In this document: piece by piece, positions 1 through 11,483 of the stretch
Position numbering within the stretch: the first letter of the stretch is position 1
How the letters are laid out: each line of letters begins with the position of its first letter
From: Scatophagus argus
Lineage: Eukaryota; Chordata; Actinopteri; Scatophagidae
Length of the DNA stretch: 64,000 bases
Reading direction: 5' to 3'
Assembly (NCBI RefSeq): GCF_020382885.2
Contig: NC_058514.1
Span: forward strand, 14,928,249-14,992,248
Program-made: the position numbers and the translations under genes
Notes under the pieces: generated by a model
Seen by the model: the letters and a program-made list of their open reading frames with translations, nothing else
Database searches by the model: none
What the model was told of the DNA's origin: nothing

Positions 1-109
1 ACTAAATTGGAGTTAGAAGGATGTTGACTCATCCGTGGCATAATACAGCAGAAGAGAACATTCAAATTCAAGCCTGCATCCAAACATCCAAATTGAGCTT
101 GGCAAAGAA

Positions 110-214
110 CTGCTACTCCTCTGTATAGAAAAGAGTCAGTTGAGGTGGTTTGGACATCTGAAGAGGAAACCTCTTGGACGCCTTCCTTTAGGGTTTTTCC
201 TGGCAGGTCCAATC
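110..214 (+). mobile_element. LINE reverse-transcriptase C-terminal remnant
   Basis: One frame starting at 110 reads through to about 214 and contains a segment like SQLRWFGHL..R.PLGRLP, the type of sequence found near the C-terminus of fish non-LTR retrotransposon polyproteins. The frame is short and ends where SINE-like sequence begins at about 216, so this is a broken fragment and not a gene. Family cannot be fixed by eye. Confidence 0.45.
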
Positions 215-215
215 A

Positions 216-530
216 GAGAGGGCGGTGGTTAGCACTGTCGCCTCATAGCAAGAGGGTTCCAGGTTCGAATCCCGGTCTGGGCCCTTCTATGTGGAGTTTG
301 CATGTTCTCCCTGTGCCTGCGTGGGTTTTCTCCGGGTTCTCCGGCTTCCTCCCACAATACCAAAAACATGAACATTAGGTTAATTGGCTACTCTAAATTG
401 CCCCTAGGTGTGAGTGTGAGAGTGTGTGGTTGTTTGTCTTTGTGTGTTGGCCCTGCGATTGACTGGCGACCAGTCCAGGATGTACCCCGCCTCTCGCCCG
501 TAGTCAGCTGGGATAGGCTCCAGCTCCCCT
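216..530 (+). mobile_element. tRNA-derived SINE (DANA/Mermaid-like), 3' truncated
   Basis: The head is tRNA-like: an A-box-like segment near 222-234 and a perfect B box GGTTCGAATCC at 262-272, as in polymerase III promoters. The body (cytosine-rich stretch with CTCCGGGTTCTCCGG, then GGTTAATTGGCTACTCTAAATT, then CAGTCCAGG..GTACCCCGCC and GGGATAGGCTCCAGCTCCC) is shared with the copy at 18103-18430. The usual (GGAT)n tail is missing, so the 3' end is truncated or replaced. Apparent short reading frames here are only SINE sequence. The family name is by resemblance. Confidence 0.8.
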
Positions 531-1417
531 TCTTATCTTTTACTTAGCTGGCTGATGTAGGTCATCTCTGGTGTAACTGCAAAGTTTCACCTACACCTCC
601 TCCCCAAACATGTTCCTGAGAGCCAAGACCTTTCCAGATGTATTTCTGTCTTGTTCAGACTGAAGAAACAGTGACTCTTGTCATTATAATTGTGATGGAA
701 ATGCAATCACTGTGATAGGTTCATCTTTTTGGCGCTGTATCATGCTCAAACATGTATTGTGTTTGACAAAGAGTTAGTGGCACTTTTGACCTTTGACCTA
801 CCTGAACAGCCAACTGACAGTTAAGTTTTCCAAAAAACAAAAGATTAAATATTCCTTCGTGGGTTGAGAAAATTCCCTAACCTAAGGTAATTAAATCAAT
901 TGAAAGCTTACTGGATTATCACAGATAATTTAAAAATTAACAATAAATGTAACTGGTAAACATGAACAGCAAAGCAAAGAAGAACTGTGAATGCAACCCA
1001 TAATCAAAAAGTACTACAGAACAGAAGAGACTACTCAATATTTCAATGTGAAGGAAAAATTATTTTGATGTTACTTTCACTAATCTGCCAAGAAGCACAA
1101 AAACAATATGTCTAAGCAATGTGGCCAAACAATATTAACTATTGTTTAACAGGATCAGGTGCACCACATTTTTTCCATTTACTGTAAGCAACTTTTGTCA
1201 GTCTGTAATTTCGTTCATGTTCATTCAGTTTTTTTATGCGGCCCTGTCATTAACCATACACCCAGTATTTGACTCAGGCCGAATAAACAGGTGTATCTTT
1301 ACACTGAACTCTTGCATAGTGCAGCTGTCTGAACAAAGATAAAAATTCTGAACCAATTTGAGAAAGGACACAAGGGAAAAGAAAGGGAGCTGTGTCTGTC
1401 TGTATGTAACCTAAATG

Positions 1418-1420
<3 letters not shown>
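531..1420. other. Intergenic, nothing recognised
   Basis: AT-rich unique-looking sequence. I see no splice-bounded open frame, RNA gene or terminal repeat here. Confidence 0.5.

Positions 1421-1454
<34 letters not shown>
1421..1454. repeat. (CA)17 microsatellite
   Basis: Uninterrupted CA dinucleotide run. Short open frames encoding Thr-His or Val-Cys repeats in this area are products of the microsatellite. Confidence 0.97.
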
Positions 1455-1460
<6 letters not shown>

Positions 1461-1989
1461 TACACACCACTCCCCCCTCCACCTCAGACACACTGCACGG
1501 GGAGCATGTCCATCCTTTCCGGCAGAATTCTCAAGCAGACGTAGCTGAAGTGTTTCAGGCGGCGGCAGGAACGCACTATATCCATCAAGCTGCCGTAGAG
1601 GGTAAAAACAGGCGCTATGCACGCAGCTCGTAGGCAGCCATGTTTTACAGAGCGAAGCTGTGCCAGACCAACAAGTGACTCCTGAGCCGGGAAACAACAC
1701 TCCCACAGTGCCGGTAGAGAGAGGAAGACAAGTAGGACCATGGCGAACAGAAACTGATGACTGTTAATACAGTGACCTTTGAGGGATGTTGATGAAGGTT
1801 CATCAGGGAGGGATGTGACACCTGAGAATTCTGATGTGGATTGGACAAATCTGTGTCAAGAACATGTTGGAAGATCTGAATGAGACCGCAGCCATGATTG
1901 AAAATTCTTAAATAATTTCTCTCTATCTTAAAGAGGAAACAGCATCCTACTTCCACCATCAAATGCTTCACTGCTCTCCACCAGACACT

Positions 1990-2175
1990 CACGCACCAGA
2001 CTGCAGCTGCAGCACAGAAGCCCAGTCCAGTCTAGTCAAGCGAGCATGAACTGATGAAGCCTCTTGGGTGAGAGGTGAAACGTCTTCAAAGACAAATAAC
2101 GAAGTCCAGTTGCGTTCGATTGAATTTCCTTGAGATAACCATGACCTGGATGAATGAGAATATTCACAGGCTTAT
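1990..2175 (+). mobile_element. Dispersed repeat carrying a hammerhead-ribozyme-like core
   Basis: The segment has TGAA-CTGATGA (2047-2057), a stem-loop CCTCT..AGAGG (2060-2075), GAAAC (2077-2081) and GTC-TTCA (2082-2088). These are the conserved parts of a hammerhead ribozyme, with TGAA and TTCA able to form stem I. After it comes a tail (AGTCCAGTTGC..., GAGATAACCATGACCTGGAT) that I recognise as a common fish repeat. Hammerhead motifs with a minimal stem III are known from Penelope-like retroelements and retrozymes. Assignment to that class is inference; no coding part is seen next to it. Outer limits are approximate. Confidence 0.6.
2047..2088 (+). ncRNA. Hammerhead-ribozyme-like motif
   Basis: Core residues are present in the right order: CUGAUGA, stem II of five Watson-Crick pairs (60-64 with 71-75 of the 2000s) closed by a six-base loop, GAAA, then C-G-UC as the cleavage-site side. 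Stem I is UGAA with UUCA. Stem III is only AC/GU, so self-cleavage as a monomer is doubtful and a dimer would be needed, as for other minimal-stem-III hammerheads. A58 may pair with U76 leaving G59 bulged. Activity is not shown. Confidence 0.5.
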
Positions 2176-2959
2176 GTGTGTGATGTAATTTTTATTTATT
2201 TATTTTAATGTGTAGTAGTTCACAAAGGTGGGACTAAAAGTCAGTTTATTTGCTGCATCGTTTCTACAGTCCATGCACGGCCAGTTATTTTAGCTTTTCT
2301 GTTTTCTGGAAAACACTCCCAAGTAGGAGTAATGCATTTCTATAGAATAAGCATGTTTTACTGTGCGTGGATGACATGAAAACCCAAGGTGTGTGGTGCA
2401 AAACATCATGGAAATACCACAGCAGCTCCTGCATTCGGTCCGCATCCCCAAAGTGACAGGAGTTGCTTGGCAACAGGCACAGAGGTGAACTGCAGTGCTA
2501 AAATGGTGGCATCTCAAAAGCAGAGAAACCAACCTCTGTGTACGCAATGTTGACTCCGCTCTTAAAGATCTGAAATAAAATAAATAAATCAATCAATAAA
2601 GAAGGAGAAACACAAAGTAGCTGCTGAGCGGTCAGGCAGTTTCTAAATCTAAATGCTGCATAGACAGCTTTTGAGATCGAATGAAAAATGAATGAAGGAG
2701 ATTTCTTTATTCAAAAAAAAAGAAAAGAAAAAATAAACAAGAAAACTAAAACCTGGAGTTTCGGCTGATGGAGGTTTCACATCTACCCTGCGTGTATTTA
2801 TGAGAAGAAATTATATTAACCACACCAAAGTTTTTGTAACCTAATACATTTATACAGTCATGTTGACAATGAAAACCCGAGTCATAGTCTTAAACACAAG
2901 TCATTATGTGCTACTGGTCACAAATAAACTGTCAGCTTACAGACCTCCACACATGTGTA
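2176..2959. other. Intergenic, nothing recognised
   Basis: AT-rich sequence with adenine-rich runs around 2716-2740. No exon-like segment or RNA gene seen. Confidence 0.45.
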
Positions 2960-3024
2960 AGAAAAATCTCTCACATGGATTTTGCATTTAAAAAAGTGTA
3001 ACAGCAATTTAAAAAGCTGTAAAG

Positions 3025-3345
3025 ATGATTTCTCAGTGTGTCTTGGTCACATTTGTGCCTTCAGTGGTTTTCTCTGTGTTTTCCTGTATTTCCTTTTCCC
3101 ACTGCTCTTCTTTCTCTCTCTGTGGGTGTGGCCTCCTTCCTTCACTTTCCTTCTTCCTAGCACCTGTCTTGACGGCACGCCTGCCCTGCATCGACCCTGT
3201 CAGTTCTGTCCAAATCCCAGCGTTTTCCTCGGCCTATCAGCTCAGTTCTTTGTTGAGTTATCTGCTCTGTTTGCCTCCTACTGTGGTTCTGTTTTTGTTA
3301 TTTTCAATAAATAAGTTGCATCTACTGTGTCTTGCATCTGCCTCC
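3025..3345 (+). repeat. Pyrimidine-rich dispersed repeat (probable retroelement 3' end)
   Basis: A long C/T-rich stretch of coding-like composition ends with TTTTCAATAAATAAGTTGCAT, similar in style to the segments at 18580-19110 and 33175-33580. Fish genomes hold many such retroelement ends. Open frames across it start and stop arbitrarily and show no domain. Confidence 0.4.
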
Positions 3346-3794
3346 AAATGCTCTGCTCATCTTGTGACACAGTGCATGTGCACATGGGACTTCAGCTTCC
3401 AAAATCACACTTGAGAAAACAAAGTCAAAGTGGCTGTCAAAAAACAATCTTTCCAAATACCAATTTCTGTGGCTGATTTCTTGGCTGATAGTGGATTACA
3501 TCACAAGACCGACTGTCTGGGACCCAGTTATAAATAAAAACTCCACCTGGACAAGGGTGATGTGTGTGCTGACAGTCATTAAGAGAAACAGTCAACATAA
3601 TGTTAGCTTTAGCTGCTAGATGCAATATATTGCAGTTTGTAAGCTATGGTCAGAATTAGTTTAAAACATTTTAAAAAAAACAACAAAAAAACTAACTAAC
3701 ATTATCAACACAGTATGAAGAAACACCATTGCTGACATTCTGTCCGACGTCTGTGTTGCGTTGCAGACATACGCCAGCTGCCCCGAACACACTC

Positions 3795-3982
3795 TAACTT
3801 AGGGGCGACGTAGAGTAGCCAGTTAACCTAATGTGCATGTTTTTGGTATTGTGGGAGGAAGCTGGAGTACCTGGAGAAAACCCACTCAGGCACAGGGAGA
3901 ACATGCAAACTCCACACAGAACCTGGAACCCTCTTGCTGTGAGGTGACAGGGTTAACCACTGCACCACCATGCCACCCCCAG
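3795..3982 (-). mobile_element. SINE (DANA/Mermaid-like), head and middle, reversed
   Basis: Read on the minus strand it gives GGTGGCATGGTGGTGCAGTGG, AGCAAGAGGGTTCCAGGTTC and then GTGTGGAGTTTGCATGTTCTCCCTGTGCC, the same order as the copy at 216-530. It stops near the AATTGCCCCTA segment, so the 3' half and tail are missing. Confidence 0.75.
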
Positions 3983-4269
3983 TTCTCATAATAATTCTTA
4001 AATTATCTTAGCCTTATCACACCTTCATACTTTTAACAGTCTTATTGGCGTGATAATTTTATGTATCTCTCAGCGTCTTCATCCTGGGCAGAGGTCCACA
4101 TCAGCGACAATAAAAAACACCTGAAGGGTCTTATCAGATGCAGATGTTTTGGTTTTCAAGTCATGTCTGAAATTGTCACTTGTTTATCAGCATATCAGAG
4201 CTTATTAATTTATCAGCTAATTTTTTTATCAATTTTTGCAGAACTGACGAAATGATTGATCAATTCTAG

Positions 4270-4365
4270 TTTCTACAGAACTGATGAAGCCTGGATAAGA
4301 TAAGCGCTTTAAGACAGCACATTGAGTTTCTTTTGACTCCTCGTGATAAAAAGCACATATTTTCA
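4270..4365 (+). mobile_element. Decayed second copy of the hammerhead-bearing repeat
   Basis: GAACTGATGAAGCC at about 4279 matches the repeat at 2048-2061, and the downstream TTTCTTTTGACTCCTCGTGATAA resembles the tail after the first copy. The GAAAC and GUC parts are lost, so this copy could not be catalytic. Limits are approximate. Confidence 0.4.
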
Positions 4366-5750
4366 TAAATGACATTTTTTATTCACTTACCTGAACAGAA
4401 TTAAAATAGCCTCATCGCTGAACAATAAATGAAAAGTTTCTGAGTTCTTTTCTACTCAAACTGCCAATCTATCCGGATGAAAAGGTGTTTGAAAAATATG
4501 CTGCAGTCACAGTGAATCTACTGTACGACTTTAATAATTAAAAAAAAAAAAGTCTTTATCTTGCATCCATGGAGACCGTGACATATTGAATTTGTGTTGT
4601 TAACCTTTCGTTGAAGGTACTGAGATTTTCTCTTGCAGCACAAAGATTCGTCCTTGGAGCTTTCAGTAGAACTTCAGCCATAGAAAATGCAGTCTTTTCA
4701 TTGGAAATGAAGTCCTTCCAGTCAGCCTGCTATGAAAACGTGTGTATGGTTACAGTGTAAATCGGACATTTTGAAGCCAAATGGCTGCAGATTTGAGGAG
4801 ACCAGTAGAGATCGAGCTAAGGCGCAGGATAAATGACCGTCTTTATCTGCCACTGGAAATGACAAATGAGACAATCAAACCTTTGACCTAAGCTGATCAA
4901 TCACATTGAAGGACAACTTTATTCCTCATAATTTATCATTTAAAAAGAAGAAAGATCATTCATCACATCATCTGACATCCTGAATGTTAATATTAGTCAT
5001 GTGTTTTCAAATTTGCTTTCATTCTTTCCAGAAATGTTTCATTTCAATAACATTTCATTGTTTCAGTGTCTAGAAACTTAAAATAACAAACAGGCCGTAA
5101 TCATCCAAATGTTTCATATCAGCCTCACCAGTGTCTCTTGGAACAGTTGAAATCTATGGCTGAGCACGTAACCTTTCTCCCTTCTGCTAACCTGATGGGA
5201 GTCATTACTGTGGATTGACATATGGGTAAGCTATGCTTCAGGAGGAAGCCATCTGGCATAATCCTTGCTGGCAAGCCTTCACATTTACAGTACACAAGAC
5301 GGTCTTTTTATGTCTATGGAAACATTTTTTTACTGCGGCAACTTCACCCCACCTGTTCCTGAACCTGCTTATAGAGCTCTTTTAGTACACATCATGTGCA
5401 TTATGCGTAACGCTAACTTTTTTTTTCTCCAAAGGATACTAAAGTTTTCATTATTTTTCAGTGCTTTTTGACCTTTTTATACAATAATAAGAAGAAGAAT
5501 TTCATTTTCATTTCATAGGAGATTTACACATACAGAATAATCACAGTACACAATTAAAGACCATATTAAGAGAAAGTTACAAATAATGCCTTCCATAGGC
5601 AATGTCACAATCACAAACTTTATCTTAAAATTTATAGATAAAATCATCCATAAGGTAGCAGTTGAGCTATCAAAATAAACTTTGGACTGGGTGGTTTCAT
5701 AATGATGCTGAAGGAAGGACAAGCACACAATTGTAAGACTATCATAGTGC

Positions 5751-5751
<1 letters not shown>
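4366..5751. other. Intergenic, nothing recognised
   Basis: No splice-bounded frame, RNA gene or terminal repeat seen. AT-rich with short homopolymers (for example adenines at about 4540-4552). Confidence 0.45.
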
Positions 5752-5782
<31 letters not shown>

Positions 5783-5783
5783 T
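5752..5783. repeat. (AAT)n microsatellite
   Basis: About ten AAT units in a row. Confidence 0.95.
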
Positions 5784-6114
5784 TTATTCTATTTTTTAAG
5801 TTAAACTATATTCTAAAGTTTAACTAATGAATCCTCTGTTCTTTTTTCAGACTTTAGAAGAAGATTCATCTACATTATATTTAGAAGTTAGTATTCACTG
5901 GGTTGCATCATGGACCTTTGAAGACCAAAAAAATAACGACATTAAACAGCCATGTAGTCATCGTTCAGTTAAATCCTGTAGTTCTGCTGTAATTTATGAT
6001 GTTAATAATAATTTCCATATTAATAACATCATTTTTCCAAAGTATATTATGTAGCTGGAGAAAGAATGAAAATGCACAGACAGAGGAGGCTCACTTGCCC
6101 ATTCCCTGGGAAAC

Positions 6115-6142
6115 CACACACACACACACACACACACACACC

Positions 6143-6189
<47 letters not shown>
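6115..6189. repeat. Compound (CA)n(GA)n microsatellite
   Basis: A CA run with one interruption (6115-6155) passes directly into a GA run with one AA interruption (to 6189). Overlapping open frames of His-Thr and Arg-Glu repeats are artefacts of it. Confidence 0.95.
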
Positions 6190-6888
6190 TCACAATCATC
6201 ATTTCAACGTTACCTCACGGTCTCCTTTTCACTTTAGCAAACATTTAAATCTCAGCTTGAGGTTCCCAGTTGTATTTTGGCAGAATACCAGGGTGATGAC
6301 ATGAGATGATGCCTATATGCATCAAGTAAGGGTACATATCATAAAATAACACTTTGTCCCTAACGGAGAAGCATTGCTCTGCTTTTTACCTCAAACTCAC
6401 ACTCACACACACCTGCACACAGACCATGCTAAAATGCATTTCTCTCTTTGAAGAATGGTAGCAGAGGTTGTGGTGTCCTTCATGCTGCACTCTTTCCATT
6501 CAGCAGGACCCCATTTTTCAAAGCCTTTCTATTACTTACATGGCCAACCATGCCTGACATATTTTTAAGGGTAGATCTAGCACAAATAAACCATTAAGTA
6601 AACACAGAGAGAATATACTGGTGAGAATTCTCGCCAAGTTTGGTATTTATCCATCAAGGTAATAAAAATGCCCTCTCTTCCTGGTTCAAGTTCTTATTTG
6701 TAAAAATGTTAGCATAAATTAACAGAATGTACAGTGGAGTTGAGCAATCACTTCTATTTTCATATTGTCCAGTTGTGGTTACTGAATATCGCAGATAGGA
6801 GATACATTTGTCACAGGGAGGCAGGAGTAGGACAGGGTATAAGGAGCTGAGTCGCAATACACCAGTGAAACGCCAGCATGGATGGCTC

Positions 6889-7055
6889 ATGGTGCATTCC
6901 ATTTCAGTTGGGAAGTTGGAATTCCCAAGTTTCTAGTCAGAAATGTCAATTGGACCGCCTTCTGAAGTCGGACCTCACCAAATCCAAGATGGCTGTTAAC
7001 CTGGTAGAAATTCATCTTGGTTTCCCGACTTGTACTTCAACTTGGAATGCACCAT
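6889..7055. mobile_element. Small non-autonomous TIR element (MITE-like)
   Basis: ATGGTGCATTCCA at 6889-6901 is repeated exactly inverted at 7043-7055, and the next bases inside (AGTTGGGAAGTTGGAA against AGTTGAAGTACAAGTC on the reverse strand) are also related. The 167-bp body has no coding capacity. I could not see a clear target-site duplication, so superfamily is open. An open frame across it is not a gene. Confidence 0.6.
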
Positions 7056-7659
7056 CAGTCGTAATGTTTAAAAAAGTAACAACTTGCATTAACCCTTTCA
7101 AAAGTCCATCTCACTTTGCTTGGTATGACACGGAGTTCAGGGACACTTAACGGTTAAAGTTAGCCTCGTGCTAGTGCTGTTTATGTTCCATAAAAGCCAT
7201 TCAACATACTCACTGCAGAACTGAGAACAACAACATCACAGCATTATGTTCCATACATGATACATGTACAAGATAGTCCATAGTCATATACATAACATTA
7301 ACTATTCTCTCTGAGCAAGCAGAGAGCAAAAAAAAAAAAAAAATCTCATCTCTCAAATCATTGCTCATCCCTTCCAATTATCAATATATGCTGATTGGCA
7401 CAAGCCTAATCACTGTGTAAAGCTTTTAACAAATGAATTGAACAGTTAGGTTTTTGTCAGTTGATGGAAACACTGCCTGATCATGAGGAGAATCATAATG
7501 AGGGCCTTTTTGAAAAAGAATCTGTTTTGTCATGTACAATCACACAGCATAGTGTAACTTCTTGTCTGCACTTAACTCCCTGAGGAACAGAGGGCAGCCA
7601 CTGTACCACGCCCAGGAACCGGTGCCTCAGGCGAGGGTGCAGGCAGGAGGAAAATATAA

Positions 7660-7800
7660 ATCATTTCATGGTGTGGGAGACCGGATGAAACCCACGCAAG
7701 CATGCAGAGAACATGCAAACCCCACAGAAATGCACAGCAGGGAATCAAGCCAAGGATCTTCTTGCTTTGACAGTCCTAACCACTGAGCCACCGTGGTACC
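7660..7800 (-). mobile_element. Diverged SINE (DANA/Mermaid-like), reversed
   Basis: On the minus strand: GGTACCACGGTGGCTCAGTGG, then TTAGGACTGTCAAAGCAAG, TTCCCTGC, GTGGGGTTTGCATGTTCTC, GCGTGGGTTTCATCCGG. This is the SINE head and early body with many changes; the rest is lost. Confidence 0.65.
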
Positions 7801-8592
7801 ACTGATCTCTGCAGCTGGTGTTTATGACTGCAGAGTAAACACCGCGCTTATTGAGTAGAGCCCACGCGCCTGGTCAGTATGAGAAAAATAAAACCCGGCA
7901 GATGGTTTTTGATGTCTGCTTTTTGTCAGGTCTTCCCCAAAACAACTGAGCTGTACTTCCTCCTGATGCAGAGCTTACAGGACACTATTTAAAGAATTTC
8001 AGCCAAAAGGTATTTGTGATCGCATATCTCCAGTGAAAACTTGTTAAATGTGAGGTATCTACACAAAAATACATTTGTTTGCTTATACAATTCACTAAGC
8101 TCAGTTGTATTAAGATTACAGTATTTGATATGGAATGCCACATATAGGCAAGCAGCAGGGGAGCCAACTGAAGCAGTTCCCATTGGCTGTGACAGTACAG
8201 ACACTGCAGTAATATTTTAAAGAACAGATAAGATGAATTTCATACATTTATTTTAATTTTTTCTGTAGATATTGTAATAAGCTCATTGTTGTGACCTGAT
8301 AAAGTGGCAGTGGTGGAAATCAACCTGCCATGTGTATGCTGTGTGCATTGATTTGATTTGTTGCCTAAAGCTGCTGTAATCAGTCATTTTGATGACCATA
8401 TATCAAATGACCGTGTGTGATGTAAAAGGGCTGCTTGTAATGACAAACCTTTGGAGAATTGTCACTCATCTCTGCAGTTTCCTTTGAATGGAGGTTTTGG
8501 TTTTACAGTCCTCAGGAGTCCTCAGGAGCTGGTTTAACTGAAAATCCCCATTAAACTCCAGTATGCCACCCAGACAAAGTTAGAGACCAGCT

Positions 8593-8762
8593 TGTTGAAC
8601 AAAGTGAAGCATTTAGCTAGAGAGCCAAATATTCTTCTCAGGAGCTGGTGGAGACCAAAAGCAGAGCTAAAAGGATTCACATTCAACAGGCCAACAGAAA
8701 TACAACTCAAAATATCTACTCATTGTGTTCTACATTTCCTGGATGTGTATACTGGCAGGATG
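8593..8762 (+). repeat. Unnamed dispersed repeat, copy A
   Basis: Shares in order AGCATTTAGC, CAGGAGCTGGTGGAGACCAAAA..AGAGCTAAAAG, and CTGGATGTGTATACTGGCAG with segments at 34769-34915 and 40005-40186. All three lie on the plus strand. Open frames across it are not genes. Limits are those of visible similarity. Confidence 0.6.
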
Positions 8763-9632
8763 TTTTCCATGTGCACTCAAAAGGCGATGCTATGTCAGTG
8801 CTGTGTTTACAGCTTGTTTCCACTGGCACCAGAAGTCAATTATTGCAGGTTTAAATTGGCAGAGCACATACATGTTGCACAGAGACTCGAGGCATATGGA
8901 TATCAATAGGTGCGCATAGTTCCTATGGGCCATGAGGCCTCAAAGACATTTAGTCCCGCTATGGTCAGTAATAATATTATGTGATGCTGACGAAAGGCTA
9001 TATCGCACAGTGTACGTTACTCTGTACTACAAACAGTGAAGTTTAATGCCCTTTAAATTGATCCCGATTGTCTGTTGCTCTCAGCCAATCAAGATCTAGA
9101 TGTGATAGATTTGATTATTCTGTACAAATGCTGCAAGCCAGTCATGGCTGAATTACCATTAATACAAGCTGCCAACTGGGAAAAAGCAGTGCCTGTAAGT
9201 AATTACAACTAGGACATAAACAACATTTTGTAGGCTCTGATGTCTGTAATTTAATGTCATGGATGGCTGAAGTGTGTCAACACAGCTGGCAAACATGGGA
9301 CTGAACTCCCTCCGGTACTAGAATGATATCCAAAATTTGTCACAGCCCCATAATATAATATCTTAAAATAAATAATAAAGTGATTGAGGTTTGCTGGAGT
9401 TTATTTTACTTTCTAAATGTCATGAAAAATCCATTTCCAGTTGAAGTGATGAAATGTCATGTAATCACATGCTAGCTCTTTTGATTAAACAAACAATAAT
9501 GTGACTTAAGTTGTCATGCTAAATGAACAAAATTTTAACCCAGACAACTTAGCAGTTTGTTTGAGTGTGCCATTTATAAGCTTTGCACTCAGCTGAGTTG
9601 TTGGAGGCTAGAGGAGGGATGACCGGGCTTAC
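8763..9632. other. Intergenic, nothing recognised
   Basis: No supported feature seen. Confidence 0.4.
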
Positions 9633-9738
9633 CTCGTCCTCATCTTGTCTGGCCTCCTTTTTCTCCACAGAGGGTTGCAATTTGTCTTTGGTAAAAAAAC
9701 TGTCTCTTTTTGTTTCTCCATCACCCGAGCTGGTGTCT
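9633..9738 (-). other. Possible exon of an unidentified minus-strand gene
   Basis: On the minus strand an open frame of about 35 codons, rich in Lys, Glu and Asp (ending EKKEARQDEDE), runs into a consensus donor GAG|GTAAGC. The acceptor side (AAAATAG) is weak. I do not recognise the protein. It may be a chance frame or part of a non-coding transcript. Confidence 0.25.
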
Positions 9739-11483
9739 CTATTTTAGGACCCTGAAGGTGTAGTTTTGGGCCACTCAGAGAGGAGGAGAGAGGAAGGGGA
9801 GGACAGAAGGAGAGCTGTGGGGTCGATCTCCACAGGGATACTGTCAGCTGTGTTCTTAATTCAGGCCGTTTGTTGGGCCTTTGCCCCCTATTTGCCCTTC
9901 AAACAGCATCCATCCCCTCGTAGATCACCATGGCAACAGGGCACACTCTCAGGACAAAGCAGCAGTGGATATGAAAAGGATTATGTAAGAGAAATTTAGA
10001 TGAAAGTAGGTTTCGTATTAAAATTCACTACTGACAAACATAATTGCGGGTCTCCGATCAAGTACAACAGGGAATGATAAATGATTAAACAGCAGCGGCA
10101 GGATAAAACACACATATAAACCAATGTGGAAAACCTGAGAGAATGTGCAGCTTGTTCTCACCTAATGTGTGTGTGTGTGTGTTAAATGTTGAAAATAGTG
10201 CAGTCACTTCAACTCAAACAGTGTGAGGAAACTATTTCCTTAAACCAATCACTGATCAAATCAAACAAAGCTTAATTTGTTCATCCTATTTATTTAACAG
10301 AAATGTTGCCAAGTTTCAAGAAACCATATTTATGTGTACTCTTTCCGTGATATACCTCACACAAACCATCATGTTAAATTTAAATTTTAAAAGCTGCTTT
10401 TATTGCTAATAAATAAATAAATAAACTACAATGACAGCAGACGCCTTTGCTAGCTCAGCTATGTGTCATATTATTATAACATTGCCTCCTCCCCAAATTG
10501 TTCCACTTTCTATTGCAAACAGCCTTTTAAGCAGGTTCCCGCAAACATCAGTTCTGGAACACATTTTTTAAAGTAAATCGATCTGAAAAACTATGAAACA
10601 GAAATAAAAAAATAATAAAAATAAATATTCTATGTAAAGTAGAAGGGGTGGAGGAACCACAGAAAAAACGCAGAGACGCACTGTAGCAGAAACTATGAAA
10701 TCGAACTAAACCACTTGTGTCCCTGTCAGGTGATCTGCACAGTACCTGTTAAAACACATGAAAATCAGAACTGACAACAACTGAGAGGTCATAGTTCACT
10801 TTATATTTATGCTGCAAAAATTCTTCTCACTTTCTGAGCAGTTTTTGGCATGCAAGCAAAAAACAGTTTTCAGACACCGCTGACCTTCAACAACCAAACC
10901 TGCTGACGTTTTTCCTTCCCTTAAACTTTTTCAAGGCCTGTAACTTAAGTTTAGGAGAAGTATCTCATGGCAGAAATATTCATTTTCTTTTGTTGTATGT
11001 ATCTTTTAAGGTTTGCTATGTTTGCATTTTTTGATATGTTTTAAGTGTCTTGTTTAATTTTATTATTGTTATGTTGGTTTTATTGCATGTTTTTGGGTTG
11101 AAATGGTTTTATGTTTTTGTTAACTTCCAGCCACTGAGGTGACTCAATAACACAAATGACCTGCCTCTGTTTGAGCTCAGCCCCTGTGACAGACACTGCC
11201 CTCAACCTATCAGAGGTGAGCACGCAGCCCCACCCAACCAATGGGAAGCTAGCTGGATGAACTACAAGGTGCAAAAACACAGAACAAAAAAGGCAGAGAG
11301 ACACACACAGAAAGAGGAGTCTTGAGAAGGTAAAGATAAGACAGCAACACACTGGCGTGGGGAAAGAAGTAAGAGCGACAGGGCCAGAGCCACAGACGAA
11401 GGTGACCAGGACCTCACCAAATGACGAGACGCTAGCCAGCAGGAAGATAAGCCGGAGTGCTGTGATGAGCAGCAGGAACTCAC
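9739..11483. other. Intergenic or intronic, nothing recognised
   Basis: AT-rich. A long minus-strand frame near 11080-11601 has no domain and mixes hydrophobic low-complexity sequence; only its first part, bounded by splice signals, is listed separately. Confidence 0.4.

Noticed and set aside
1299..1706. Frames with Val-Cys or Thr-His repeats
   Set aside because: Translation of the CA microsatellite. The same applies at 6066-6304, 15917-16126 and 26058-26374.
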